Shown here: positions 51,236-61,280 of the stretch, piece by piece
How positions within the stretch are numbered: position 1 is the first letter of the stretch
How the letters are laid out: the number at the start of each line of letters is the position of its first letter
DNA from: 20CM-2-55-15 sp963738025
GTDB lineage: Bacteria; Acidobacteriota; Terriglobia; 20CM-2-55-15
Length of the DNA: 64,000 bases
Assembly (NCBI GenBank): GCA_963738025.1
Contig: CAVTWA010000004.1
Span: 248,001-312,000 of the forward strand
Reading direction: 5' to 3'
The notes under the pieces: generated by a model
The model's database searches: none
What the model saw: only the letters and a program-made list of their open reading frames with translations
Told to the model about the DNA's origin: nothing
Made by a program: the position numbers and the translations under genes

Positions 51236-54200
51236 GCCTGCGACTCCCCTTCGGTTGGCGCAGGCAGCCCGCCTCTCGAACGCAACCGGATTGCGAGACG
51301 GTCCAGATAGAGATAAACCACCGGCGTCGTGTACAGCGTGAGCATCTGGCTGAAAATCAGGCCGCCGATGATGGCGACGCCGAGCGGACGTCTCAATTCA
51401 GAACCTGTCCCCGTCCCTATCGCCAGCGGCAGTGCGCCAAGTAACGCCGCCATGGTGGTCATCAGGATTGGCCGGAATCGGAGCAGGCATGCCTGATGGA
51501 TTGCATCGACGGAACTCTTTCGTTCGTTTCGCTCGGCGGCCAGCGCGAAATCGATCATCAGAATGGCGTTCTTTTTAACGATCCCTATCAATAGAACGAT
51601 GCCGATCAACGCCATGATGCTCAGCTCGATCTTGAACATGAGCAATGCGAGGAGGGCTCCCACTCCGGCGGACGGTAACGTGGAAAGGATGGTGAGCGGA
51701 TGAATCAAGCTCTCGTACAAGACGCCCAGAACGATGTAAACCGCCAGCAATGCGGCCGCGATTAAAAACGGTTCATTGGCCACGGATTCCTGATATGCCT
51801 GTGCGGTTCCCGTGAAGCTTCCATGAATGGTTTCCGGTACGCCCATTTCGAGCTCGGCCTGTTGTATCTGAGCGACCGCATCTCCCAGGGGTTCGCCTGG
51901 CGTTAAGTTGAATGAAATAGTCGTCGACGGAAATTGTCCCTGGTGGTTGATAGACAGCGGCGTCGTTGCCCGGCCCGATACCGCGAAGGCGCTTAACGGC
52001 ACTTGAGTTCCGTTAAATCCAGGAACATAGATGTATTTGAGACCGTCCGGATTCTGAGAGAACTGAGGATCGGCTTCCATCACGACGTGATACTGGTTCA
52101 GCCGCGAATACATGGTGGAAACCTGCCGCTGACCAAACGCGTCATAAATGGTGTTATCGATGTCCAGTTGGGCTATACCAAGCCTCGCCGCTGTTTGGCG
52201 ATCAACATTGATACCGATCTCCAATCCTCTGTTCTGCTGATCACGTATTCACGTCGGCAAGCGCAGGCAGCGTTCGGAGCTTCTCGTAGAGTTTCGGAGT
52301 CCAGATAATCAGACTATTGAGGTCATCCCCCTGCAATGTGTATTGGTACTGCGCATTGGTGGCGCGGCCGCCGACCCGGACATCCTGCACGGACTGCAAG
52401 AACAACGTCGCACCCGGAATTCGAGAGAGCTTTCCGCGTAGTCTCCCGATGATCTGATCGGCGCCAGCCCTGCGTTCGCTCAACGGTTTCAACGATACAA
52501 ACATTCGGCCGGTGTTCGCGGTTCCACCCCCGCCGGTAAAGGCGATCACATCGTCTACTGCCGGATCCTTTCCGACCTCATCTGCAAATTGCTTGAGTTT
52601 CTCGCTCATTGCCTGAAAGGATGTGTTCTGGTCCGCCTGGATATTTCCGGTGAGGCGGCCGGTGTCCTGCTGCGGGAAAAACCCTTTCGGTATGATGAAG
52701 TACAGATAAACGGTGAAAGCGATCGTGGCAAGCGTGACCAACAGCATTAAAGGCTGGTGCCGCAGCACCCATGTCAGCGTCCTCTCGTAGTTATCGAGCA
52801 CCCATTGAAAGCCACGCTCGCTGGTTCGATAAAACCGGCCACGCTGGATGTCACTTTCTTTGCGCAGCAGCCGCGCACACATCATTGGTGTTGTCGTGAG
52901 CGATACGACAAGGGAGACCGCAATCGCCACGGAAAGAGTTACGGCAAATTCGCGGAAAAGCCGTCCGACAATACCGCCCATCAGGAGAATCGGAATGAAG
53001 ACAGCGATCAGCGAGAGACTGATCGACAGCACGGTGAAGCCGATTTCCCTGGCGCCGGCAAGAGCGGCTTCGAGGGGCGTCAATCCCTGTTCGAGATAGC
53101 GCGTGATGTTCTCAATGACAACGATGGCATCATCGACGACGAAACCAGTCGCAATCGCCAATGCCATCAGCGACAGGTTATCCAGACTATAGCCCGCCAG
53201 ATACATCACACTGAACGTTCCGACGAGGGAGACTGGAACGGCGATGCTGGGAATGAAAGTCGTGCGGGCGTCCCGCAAAAACACAAAGACCACCAGCACC
53301 ACGAGAACGATGGACAATCCCAGTGCGATCTCTACGTCATTAACGGATTCCCGAATCGTGGTCGTGCGATCCAGCACGACCGACATCTTTATAGCGGGCG
53401 GTATTGAGGACTGCAGTGATGGTATTAAGCGCGCACCCGGTCCACCGTCGAGATGATGTTCGCTCCCGGTTGCCGGAAGATGATGATTGGAATTGCAGGT
53501 TTGCCATTCACGAGGCCCAGCGTACGGATGTCTTCGACCGAATCAGCGACGTCCGCTACTTGCGAGAGCAACACAGGCGCGTTGTTACGGTAGGCGATGA
53601 TGAGCGGCTGATACTCGCTCGCTTTGAGAAGCTGATCTGTTGTGCCGACTTCCCAGGTCTGGTCTGCGCTTCGGACTTCGCCCTTCGGGCGGTTCGCATT
53701 TGCGCCGGCCAGTGCCAGACGCACATCTTCCAGACCCAGACCGGCATTGTTCAACAATGTCGGATTCACCTCGACGCGAACGGCCGGCAGCGCGCCGCCC
53801 CCGACGGTGACCTGGCCCACGCCTTCAATCTGCGCGAGCTTTTGCTGAAGTATCGAAGATGCGGCATCATAGATGCGCCCGCGGTCGTAAGTATCGGAGG
53901 TCAGTGAGAGGATCAGTACAGGTGCATCTGCGGGATTCACTTTGCGGTAAGTCGGGTTGTTCGGCAGACTCGACGGCAACTGGCTGCGCGCGGCGTTGAT
54001 CGCAGCCTGAACGTCCCGCGCGGCGGCATCAATGTCCCTGTTGAGATCGAATTGAAGCACGATTCCAGTAGAGCCCAGACTGCTTGACGATGTCATTTCG
54101 TTAACGCCGGCAATGCGGCCGAGGAATCGTTCGAGCGGCGTCGCGACCGAGGAGGCCATCGTCTCAGGACTTGCGCCGGGTAAGTTCGCCGACACCGAAA

Positions 54201-54333
54201 TTGTCGGAAATTCAACCTGGGGCAATGGCGACACCGGCAGCATCGTGTATGCCAGCGCTCCGGCAAAGGCAACGGCCACCGTAAGCAAGGTGGTCGCGAT
54301 CGGCCGCCGGATGAACGGCGAGGAAATGCTCAT
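51232..54333 (-). pseudogene. mdtC: MdtC-like RND efflux permease gene with two frameshifts
   Basis: Three consecutive frames give one RND protein. Part 1 (54333 to ~53430) opens SSPFIRRPIATTLLTVAVAF and contains LPQVEFPTISVSANLPGASPE, in part LPQVEFPTISVSA. Part 2 (~53430 to ~52236) carries the TM4 proton-relay segment ATGFVVDDAIVVIENI and IPKGFFPQQDTGRL. Part 3 (~52236 to 51232) runs from DQQNRGLEIGINVDR to the last helices with GIVLLIGIVKKNAILMIDFAL. Each junction is repaired by a one-base change: a T missing in the TTAATACC run near 53430, and one base near 52236. It is the second permease of a heteromeric MdtBC-type pump. All key motifs remain, so sequence error is a real alternative. 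Confidence 0.8.
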
Positions 54334-57300
54334 GCCGCCTCCGGATGATTCGAAGGCGCAGAGGGAGCGGAAGGTTCAGTTCCCTCGCCGCCATGGTGAC
54401 GCCCGAACCGCCGTGACAGACGTTCGAACGCCAGATAGATGACGGGGGTTGTGTATAACGTCAGGAGCTGGCTCACCAGCAGGCCGCCGATGATCGCAAT
54501 GCCGAGCGGCCTGCGCAACTCTGCTCCAGTTCCGCCACCGAACGCCAGGGGCACTCCGGCGATCAATGCGGCCATTGTCGTCATCATGATCGGACGGAAA
54601 CGCAGCAGCGATGCCTGGTAGATCGCCTCTTCCGGAGCCTTGCCTCCGTTTCGCTCGGCATCGAGGGCGAAGTCGATCATCATGATTCCGTTCTTCTTGA
54701 CGATGCCGATCAAAAGAATGATTCCAATCAAGGCAATGACGTCCATCTCCTGTCCGAAAACGAGCAGTGCCAGCAAGGCGCCCACACCTGCCGACGGAAG
54801 TGTCGAGAGAATTGTGATCGGATGGATGTAGCTTTCATAAAGCACACCCAGGACGATGTACACCGTCACCAGGGCGGCGAGGATCAGAATCGGCTCGTTG
54901 CTGAGCGATGTCCGGAATGCTTCTGCCGTACCCTGAAAACTGCCTTGCATTCCGCCAGGCACCTTGAGATCCCGGACAGCCTGGTCGATTCGATCCACAG
55001 CTTCGCCAAGTGAGATACGCGGCGCAAGATTGAAGGAAATCGTCACCGCCGGGAACTGTCCTTGCCGGTTTATCGCCAGCGCAACCGATCGTGTTTCAAA
55101 TTGAGTAAACGCGTGGAGCGGCACGGCTCCCAGGGGGGTCGTCGTGGATACAGGGCGGATATAGATATCGCGGAGATCTTCAGGACTGTCTTGAAATTGA
55201 GGTTGGGCTTCCAGCACCACGCGGTACTGGTTCAGTTGGGTGAACATCGTTGAAATCTGGCGCTGCCCGAAGGCGTCGTACAGCGTGTCATCGATCAACT
55301 GGGGCGTGATACCAAAGCGAGCTGCCGTATTGCGATCGATTACGAGCTGGGCCTGGAGCCCACGATTCTGTTGATCGCTCGCCACATCCCGCAGTCCCGG
55401 CAGTGACGCCAGTTTGCTGACGATTTGTGGAACCCACTGGTCCAGTTCATCGGTGTCCGGATCCTCGACGCTGTACTGGTACTGCGTCCGGCTCACGCGG
55501 TTTTCCACCGAGAGGTCCTGCACCGGCTGCATATAGAGACGAATACCTCCAACCTTGGCGAGTTCCGGCTGCAGCCGCCGGATAATGTCGCTCGCCGGTT
55601 CTGCGCGCTGGTCCAGCGGCTTGAGATTGATCTGAATTCTTCCGCTGTTCAACGTTGTGTTCGTCCCGTCAACTCCAATGAACGATGAAAGACTCTCCAC
55701 AGCAGGATCGCGGAGGATAACCCGGCTCAAGTTCTGTTGCCGTTCCGCCATGGCGCTGAATGAAACGGTCTGCTCGGCCTCGGAGATGCCCAGAATCACA
55801 CCGGTGTCCTGCACCGGAAAGAATCCTTTAGGAATGATGAGATAAAGCAGAACGGTGAGCACAAGCGTCCCTACAGCAACCAGCAACGTCAGGCCCTGAT
55901 GCTGGAGCACCCAGCGAAGCGTGCGTCCGTAATAGTCAATGATCGAATTGAAGGTGCGTTCCGTCGCTTGATAGAACCATGTTTGTTGGGATTCGGGTTT
56001 GTGGCGCAGCAGACGCGCGCTCATCATCGGCGTCAGCGTCAGGGAGACAACTGCAGAGATCAGAATTGTGACGCTCAGCGTGACGGCGAACTCACGAAAA
56101 AGGCGTCCTACGACATCCGCCATGAACAACAGCGGAATCAATACCGCAATCAGCGACACCGTCAGTGAAATAATCGTGAAGCCAATTTGCGAAGCGCCTT
56201 TCAGCGCGGCTTCGAGCGGCCCATCGCCCGCTTCGATGTAACGCGCTATGTTCTCGATCATCACGATGGCATCGTCGACGACGAAACCCGTGGCGATCGT
56301 CATCGCCATCAAGGTGAGATTATTCAAACTGTATCCGAGCAGATACATCACGCCGAACGTCCCAACCAGCGATACGGGCACGGCAATACTGGGAATCACG
56401 GTCCCGGGAAGGGTACGCAGGAAGACGAAGATGACGAGAACGACGAGTACGATTGTCAGAATCAGTTCGAACTGAACGTCTTTTACGGAAGCACGTATGG
56501 TATTGGTCCGGTCCGTCAAAATGGAAATCTCGATCGAGGATGGAAGAGTATTCCTCAACTGCGGAAGCAAGGCTTTCACGCGATCGACGACTTCGATGAT
56601 GTTGGTGCCGGGCTGGCGCTGGATGTTCAGAATGATTGCGGGCACCGAATTCATCCATGCCGCCTGTTTAAGGTTCTCGACGCCATCGACCACGGTTGCA
56701 ACGTCGGATAGCTGGACAGGAGCACCGTTGCGGTAGGCAATAACCAGCGGCCGGTACTGATCACTGGACAGCAACTGGTCATTGCCGGCGATCGTATACG
56801 CCTGTTTTGGCCCGTCGAAGTTTCCCTTTGCCTGGTTAACGTTGGCCGCGACGATCGCCGCCCGGAGGTCTTCCAGCCCCAGGCCGTACTTCGAAAGCGC
56901 TACGGTATTGGCCTGAATCCGGACGGCAGGCTTCTGGCCACCCGAGATGCTGACGAGCCCGACTCCCGAGAGCTGCGAAATCTTCTGGGCCAGGCGCGTG
57001 TCGGCAAAATCCTCGACTTTCGAAAGCGGCAGCGTCCTGGACGTTAACGCCAGCGTGAGAACCGGCGTGTCTGCCGGGTTGATCTTGCTGTAAACCGGCG
57101 GATTTGGCAGATCCCGCGGAAGAAAATTCGACCCGGCATTGATTGCAGCCTGCACCTCCTGTTCGGCGACATCGATGCTCAGGTCGAGCGAAAACTGCAA
57201 CGTGATGACGGAACTTCCTCCCGAACTCGAAGAAGTCATCTGGTTCAGCCCGGGAACCTGGCCAAACTGGCGCTCGAGCGGAGCTGTCACCGATGAGGCC

Positions 57301-57476
57301 ATGACATCCGGGCTGGCCCCCGGATAGAACGTAACGACCTGAATGGTCGGATATTCCACCTGCGGAAGAGCGGACACGGGAAGCTGACGATAACCGGCAA
57401 TTCCTGCAAGAAGGATCGCGCTCATGAAAAGCGAGGTTGCGATTGGCCGGACGATGAAAATTCGAGAAACGTTCAT
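54330..57476 (-). CDS. mdtB: MdtB-like RND efflux permease
   Basis: This complete 1048-residue RND transporter opens with the first helix VRPIATSLFMSAILLAG, then porter domains (LPQVEYPTIQVVTFYPGAS). TM4 has GFVVDDAIVMIENIARYIE with the paired Asp residues of the proton relay. Periplasmic domain 2 starts near IPKGFFPVQDTGVI, and TM helices 8-12 end with GIILLIGIVKKNGIMMIDFAL and LRRPLGIAIIGGLLVSQ. It exports drugs or lipophilic compounds with its MdtC-like partner. Its stop overlaps the partner start by 4 nt (ATGA). Confidence 0.93.
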   Translation of the reverse strand: MNVSRIFIVRPIATSLFMSAILLAGIAGYRQLPVSALPQVEYPTIQVVTFYPGASPDVMASSVTAPLERQFGQVPGLNQMTSSSSGGSSVITLQFSLDLSIDVAEQEVQAAINAGSNFLPRDLPNPPVYSKINPADTPVLTLALTSRTLPLSKVEDFADTRLAQKISQLSGVGLVSISGGQKPAVRIQANTVALSKYGLGLEDLRAAIVAANVNQAKGNFDGPKQAYTIAGNDQLLSSDQYRPLVIAYRNGAPVQLSDVATVVDGVENLKQAAWMNSVPAIILNIQRQPGTNIIEVVDRVKALLPQLRNTLPSSIEISILTDRTNTIRASVKDVQFELILTIVLVVLVIFVFLRTLPGTVIPSIAVPVSLVGTFGVMYLLGYSLNNLTLMAMTIATGFVVDDAIVMIENIARYIEAGDGPLEAALKGASQIGFTIISLTVSLIAVLIPLLFMADVVGRLFREFAVTLSVTILISAVVSLTLTPMMSARLLRHKPESQQTWFYQATERTFNSIIDYYGRTLRWVLQHQGLTLLVAVGTLVLTVLLYLIIPKGFFPVQDTGVILGISEAEQTVSFSAMAERQQNLSRVILRDPAVESLSSFIGVDGTNTTLNSGRIQINLKPLDQRAEPASDIIRRLQPELAKVGGIRLYMQPVQDLSVENRVSRTQYQYSVEDPDTDELDQWVPQIVSKLASLPGLRDVASDQQNRGLQAQLVIDRNTAARFGITPQLIDDTLYDAFGQRQISTMFTQLNQYRVVLEAQPQFQDSPEDLRDIYIRPVSTTTPLGAVPLHAFTQFETRSVALAINRQGQFPAVTISFNLAPRISLGEAVDRIDQAVRDLKVPGGMQGSFQGTAEAFRTSLSNEPILILAALVTVYIVLGVLYESYIHPITILSTLPSAGVGALLALLVFGQEMDVIALIGIILLIGIVKKNGIMMIDFALDAERNGGKAPEEAIYQASLLRFRPIMMTTMAALIAGVPLAFGGGTGAELRRPLGIAIIGGLLVSQLLTLYTTPVIYLAFERLSRRFGRHHGGEGTEPSAPSAPSNHPEAA

Positions 57477-57492
57477 ATGCTGAGCCGTTAGC

Positions 57493-58638
57493 TCATGGAG
57501 TCGCGCCTGCCTGCCGTTCGGTGACCCTCATTCCGGACTGAAGCTTATCCACACCTTCGGTCACTACGTTTTCATTGACAGACAGCCCGCGATCGATTTC
57601 CGCCACATCTCCTACGATCGGGCCGACAACGACGTTTCGCGTGTCCACGGTGTTATCCGGTTTGACCACGAAGACGAAGGCGGACTGTGGCCCACGCTGT
57701 ACCGCCCCGGCAGGGATGAGGACAACCCCCCGGTTCGTATCAAGCAGGAGGCGCGCATTCACAAATTGATTCGGAAAGAGCGAGTTGTTGCTGTTTTCGA
57801 AAACCGCTTTGAAGCGAACCGTGCCGGTATTCACATCGACCTGGTTGTCGATGGTCTGAAGTGTGCCCGTCGCTATTTTTGTTTTGAAGTCACGGTCGAA
57901 TGCGTCCACCGGCAGGCGCCGGCCCCCTTGAAGCTTCTTCATCACAGCCGGAATACTGTCTTGCGCGATATTAAAGATAACTGCGATGGGCTGCAGCTGA
58001 GTGATCACCGCAAGACCATTTGTATCGGCAGCGTGCACGATGTTGCCTGGATCAACTTGCCGCAGACCGATTCGCCCGGTCACCGGAGAGGTGATGCGCG
58101 TATAGGTAATATTCAGCTGGGCGCTTTCGATCAGGCCCACGTCCGATTTGACCGTGGCTTCGGATTGCTTCACCGTTGCCACCTGGGTGTCGAGCTGTTG
58201 CTTGGGAATGGAATCCTGGCTGAATAGAATTCGATAGCGCTCGAGATCGACCTTCGCGTTTTCCAGGACTGCCTGATCCCGGTCGCGCTGCCCCTCGGCC
58301 TGGAGCAGTTGAACCTGAAATGGACGCGGATCGATCTCCGCAATGAGGTCTCCGGCAGACACCATTTGTCCTTCGTGAACCGCAATCTTCAGAAGTTCGC
58401 CGTCAACCCGCGTCCGCAAGGTCACGGTCATGAAAGCCGTAACTGTCCCCAAACCGGTCAGATAAATCGGCTGATCTCCTTTTTTTGCGACTGCCGTTAC
58501 TACGGGTATCGATGGAGGCGCGGGTGGCTGTGCGGACTTCGCGTTCTTCTGAAAGGAATGATTGAAGACTACGATGACCACAACAAAAACAGCGAGCACA
58601 ACCAACCGGCGTAGCCATCGTCGCTGATTAGCCGTCAT
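57493..58638 (-). CDS. mdtA: RND efflux periplasmic adaptor (MdtA-like membrane fusion protein)
   Basis: This 381-residue protein has one N-terminal membrane anchor (LVVLAVFVVVIVVF), then the adaptor fold. The lipoyl-like half is TLRTRVDGELLKIAVHEGQMVSAGDLIAEIDPRPF (in part VDGELLKIAVHEGQMV). The coiled-coil hairpin spans about residues 115-165, the second lipoyl half is ITSPVTGRIGLRQVDPGN, and beta-barrel and proximal domains follow. It bridges the RND pump to the outer-membrane factor. First gene of the mdtA-mdtB-mdtC-OMF operon, 16 nt ahead of mdtB. No local regulator is visible. Confidence 0.92.
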   Translation of the reverse strand: MTANQRRWLRRLVVLAVFVVVIVVFNHSFQKNAKSAQPPAPPSIPVVTAVAKKGDQPIYLTGLGTVTAFMTVTLRTRVDGELLKIAVHEGQMVSAGDLIAEIDPRPFQVQLLQAEGQRDRDQAVLENAKVDLERYRILFSQDSIPKQQLDTQVATVKQSEATVKSDVGLIESAQLNITYTRITSPVTGRIGLRQVDPGNIVHAADTNGLAVITQLQPIAVIFNIAQDSIPAVMKKLQGGRRLPVDAFDRDFKTKIATGTLQTIDNQVDVNTGTVRFKAVFENSNNSLFPNQFVNARLLLDTNRGVVLIPAGAVQRGPQSAFVFVVKPDNTVDTRNVVVGPIVGDVAEIDRGLSVNENVVTEGVDKLQSGMRVTERQAGATP

Positions 58639-58742
58639 GAATCCGCACTCCGCGCACGTAAAATCCGCATTCCGACTTTAATCAGAGCAACCTGGTAGCC
58701 AATTTTGCACACCGATGGCGGACCATTTGCAGCGGTCCAGGT

Positions 58743-59690
58743 ATGCGGCTGAAGCTGGTTTTCCTGAGTTTCTTCGCATATTCCGTTCTGGCATCCCCGC
58801 TCGGTCCAAATAAGCAAGCGAGCCTTAACGATGTCAGTGTGGAACAGACGATCTCCGTAACTGTGGATCGGGTGAATGTCTTGTTTACGGTTGCCGGAAA
58901 GGGCGGCAAGCTCATTACCAACCTGACGAGGAACGACGTCAGGGTTTTCGAAGACGGCGAACCGCAAGCAATTTCGAATTTCAGCAGGGATGCCGATCTG
59001 CCACTGAATATTGCGCTGCTCGTCGACACCAGCGGTAGTGTCCGCGACAAACTCCGCTTCGAGCGCGAGGCAGCTTCACGATTTTTTTATGCGGTGCTTC
59101 GCTCCGGCCGGGACAGAGCGCTTCTCATGACCTTTGATACGAGGGTTGAACTTGTCCAGGACTACACCGACAAGCCAGAGGTGCTGCAGCAGGCCATGCA
59201 CTCAATGGTCGCCGGCGGTTCGACGGCTCTCTACGACGCGGTGGCAAAGGCTTCCTTGCGTGAAGGGTCTAATGAAAACGGTAGACACGTCATCATTATC
59301 CTCAGCGATGGACTCGATAATTCGAGCCACATCGACCTCGCAAATGTCCTTCACATCGCCCAGGAGAATGACGCTGTGATCTATACCATCAGCACTAATC
59401 GCATCGAAGGTGTCTTTTCGCTGGAGCCGGAATTGGGCGACAGTAACCTGAAGACACTCGCCGCCGAGACCGGCGGCCGCGCCCTGTTTCCGGCAAGGAT
59501 GGAAGACCTCACGCGCTCGTTTGATCGCGTTCTCACTGAAATCCGCGCGCAATACAGTCTGGCCTATGGCCCGACAAACGGTCGTCGCGATGGCAGCTTC
59601 CGGACGATCCACGTTGTTCCTTCGCATAAAGGCTATGTCGTGCGTTGCCGGCACGGATACTTCGCGCCGCGGGCTCACGAGAGAAATTAA
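58743..59690 (+). CDS. Secreted VWA domain protein (VWFA-related Acidobacterial type)
   Basis: This 315-residue protein has a signal peptide, a short beta domain with VNVLFTVAGKGGKLITNLTRNDVRVFEDGEPQAISNF, shown in part as LTRNDVRVFEDGEPQ, which is typical of the Acidobacterial VWFA-related family. A VWA domain follows with MIDAS DTSGS near residue 97, the Thr in GGSTALYDA, and the Asp of ILSDGLDNSS. The metal-binding site is complete. The end motif YSLAYGPTNGRRDGSFRTI is also family-typical. It likely mediates extracellular or periplasmic protein contacts. It is divergent from the efflux operon. Confidence 0.9.
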   Translation: MRLKLVFLSFFAYSVLASPLGPNKQASLNDVSVEQTISVTVDRVNVLFTVAGKGGKLITNLTRNDVRVFEDGEPQAISNFSRDADLPLNIALLVDTSGSVRDKLRFEREAASRFFYAVLRSGRDRALLMTFDTRVELVQDYTDKPEVLQQAMHSMVAGGSTALYDAVAKASLREGSNENGRHVIIILSDGLDNSSHIDLANVLHIAQENDAVIYTISTNRIEGVFSLEPELGDSNLKTLAAETGGRALFPARMEDLTRSFDRVLTEIRAQYSLAYGPTNGRRDGSFRTIHVVPSHKGYVVRCRHGYFAPRAHERN

Positions 59691-59704
59691 GTACAATTCC
59701 ATTC

Positions 59705-59902
59705 ATGGAAGGGCAAACACGAGCAAATATTCAGAGCGGTATGCGGGTACGCGTTGTCGAGAAACAAAATCAACGCAGCGGTCAACTGACGGAAGGCATC
59801 GTTCAGCGGATTCTTACCAAATCGCCACATCACCCGCACGGAATCAAGGTCATGCTAGATAACGGCATCGTCGGGCGGGTCAAAGAAATCGTCAAGAGTT
59901 AA
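59705..59902 (+). CDS. ywbE: YwbE family protein (DUF2196)
   Basis: This 65-residue protein matches YwbE: RANIQSGMRVRVVEKQNQRSG, in part GMRVRVVEKQNQRSGQLTEG, then VQRILTKSPHHPHGIKVML and GIVGRVKEI. The pattern is a small KOW/SH3-like beta fold. The function is unknown. ATG 59705 starts 14 nt after the VWA gene stop; upstream in-frame codons belong to the end of that gene region. Confidence 0.88.
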   Translation: MEGQTRANIQSGMRVRVVEKQNQRSGQLTEGIVQRILTKSPHHPHGIKVMLDNGIVGRVKEIVKS

Positions 59903-59917
59903 TAAGCCACGGATTGC

Positions 59918-60208
59918 TTATGCAATGCCCTCGACAAGAATCATGTGGGACTGCGCACTCTTATGCCGCAGTGCTTTCGCAGGCGCGTATTCTGCGGACT
60001 CGAACCAGGCCTTTGCCCGCTCCGCTGATGGAAATTCCAACATCACGAAGCGGCCTGGCGACCAGGCGCCTTCCAGCGTTTCAACTCTGCCGCCGCGTGC
60101 GAGAAAACGTCCATCGTACTTTTCAAGACTTGCCGGCACGAGTTTCTTGTAGGATTCGTAGGTTTCCGGGTCGATGATCTCGACATCCACGATTACATAG
60201 GCAGCCAC
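59918..60208 (-). CDS. DUF1330 family protein
   Basis: This 96-residue protein has the DUF1330 ferredoxin-like (dimeric alpha-beta barrel) pattern: AAYVIVDVEIIDPETYESYKKLVPASLEKY, in part YVIVDVEIIDPETY, then FLARGGRVETLEG and RFVMLEFPSAERAKAWFESAEY. The reaction is unknown. It is of normal length and convergent with ywbE. Confidence 0.88.
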   Translation of the reverse strand: MAAYVIVDVEIIDPETYESYKKLVPASLEKYDGRFLARGGRVETLEGAWSPGRFVMLEFPSAERAKAWFESAEYAPAKALRHKSAQSHMILVEGIA

Positions 60209-60232
60209 GCGCAGATCACCGTTCTTCTGTGC

Positions 60233-60721
60233 TTAATCCCACTTGGCAATTCTTGAAGCGGTGAGGGTGCTGCCGCTCAGCAGGCCATGGATAGATATCG
60301 TCTCGCCCGTCTTGAAATCCTCGAAGCGGAGAGAATCAATACCATCCTGGAAGACCGTGTCATTATTCGTCACGACTGTATATTCGTTGAGACAGGTCGT
60401 GGCGTCTGGCGCGGGCTTTGCGGTCGGTGCTTTGGTCGTGCGACCTGGCAGTGAGATCGTAATGCCTCCGGGCATTTTCATGTTCGGCATCTTGACACCG
60501 ATCCGCTGCCACAGGCTTTCCTTCATGTCCGGTGGAAGAGCGTTGCGCACCGCTGGACCCTCCGAGCCGCGAACTTTCATCGTCTTGTTCTTGGCATCGA
60601 TTTTAATGACGCGTCCAGTGGTCGCGATCGACATCTGCTCGGGATCCCGGCTGAATCTGTCCGTCGCGAACGCCGAAGCAGTCAGAAGCAAAACGACAGC
60701 GATCGATAAGATTCGATTCAT
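60233..60721 (-). CDS. Small exported protein, unknown
   Basis: This 162-residue protein has a clear signal peptide (SIAVVLLLTASAFA). The mature part contains GRVIKIDAKNKTMKVRG, a beta-strand pair as in small OB-like (DUF5666-type) domains, a Met/Pro-rich middle (MPNMKMPGGITISLPG) and EDFKTGETISIHGLLSG at the end, where the second half of such a fold would be. No catalytic motif is visible. It is periplasmic by inference. Confidence 0.7.
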   Translation of the reverse strand: MNRILSIAVVLLLTASAFATDRFSRDPEQMSIATTGRVIKIDAKNKTMKVRGSEGPAVRNALPPDMKESLWQRIGVKMPNMKMPGGITISLPGRTTKAPTAKPAPDATTCLNEYTVVTNNDTVFQDGIDSLRFEDFKTGETISIHGLLSGSTLTASRIAKWD

Positions 60722-60785
60722 GAGACGAGATTATACTCCTACCCGGCGAAATCAGCTAACCCGTGAGTCCGGCTTTAACATATGT

Positions 60786-61280
60786 TTACAGGCCGCCGGC
60801 CGCCAGGCGGTCCAGAGCAGAGCCCGTAACCCGGAATATCGTCCATTCGTCCATAGGAACGGCCCCTAAACTCTTGTAAAAATTGATCGCAGGCTCGTTC
60901 CAATCCAGTACGGACCATTCGAACCGGCCGCACTTGCGCTCGCGCGCGATCCTCGCAAGCTGGATCAGCATGGCGCGCCCGAATCCCTTCCCACGCATCT
61001 CGGGAATGACAAACAGATCTTCGAGATACAGGCCAGGCTTGCCCAGAAATGTAGAAAAATTATGGAAAAACACGGCGAACGCCGCAGGTGCGCCGCCGGA
61101 GTAACCAAGCAGGACTTCGGCAGAGGGACGAGGACCGAAGAGACTTTGTCTCAAAATCTCTTCGGTCATAACGGCTTCGTGCGGCAGGCGTTCGTATTCG
61201 GCAAGTTGCCGAATAAATGAAAGAATCAGTGGAACATCGACGGCTGTTGCCTGGCGGATTTCAAAATCGCTGTTATTCAA
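60786..61280 (-). CDS. GNAT family N-acetyltransferase (SSAT-like)
   Basis: This 164-residue protein has IRQATAVDVPLILSFIRQLAEYER at the N-terminus (in part FIRQLAEYERLPHEAV). The acetyl-CoA loop is YLEDLFVIPEMRGKGFGRAMLIQLA (R-G-K-G-F-G), and SVLDWNEPAINFYKSLGAVPMDEW follows. This order is characteristic of the polyamine/diamine acetyltransferase (SSAT) branch. Its start overlaps the ilvE stop by 8 nt, so it is likely expressed with it. Confidence 0.88.
   Translation of the reverse strand: MNNSDFEIRQATAVDVPLILSFIRQLAEYERLPHEAVMTEEILRQSLFGPRPSAEVLLGYSGGAPAAFAVFFHNFSTFLGKPGLYLEDLFVIPEMRGKGFGRAMLIQLARIARERKCGRFEWSVLDWNEPAINFYKSLGAVPMDEWTIFRVTGSALDRLAAGGL

Noticed and set aside
55899..57327. 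Plus-strand ORFs inside the mdtB-like gene
   Set aside because: They are antisense shadows of a long conserved RND gene; Arg/His-rich and without motifs.
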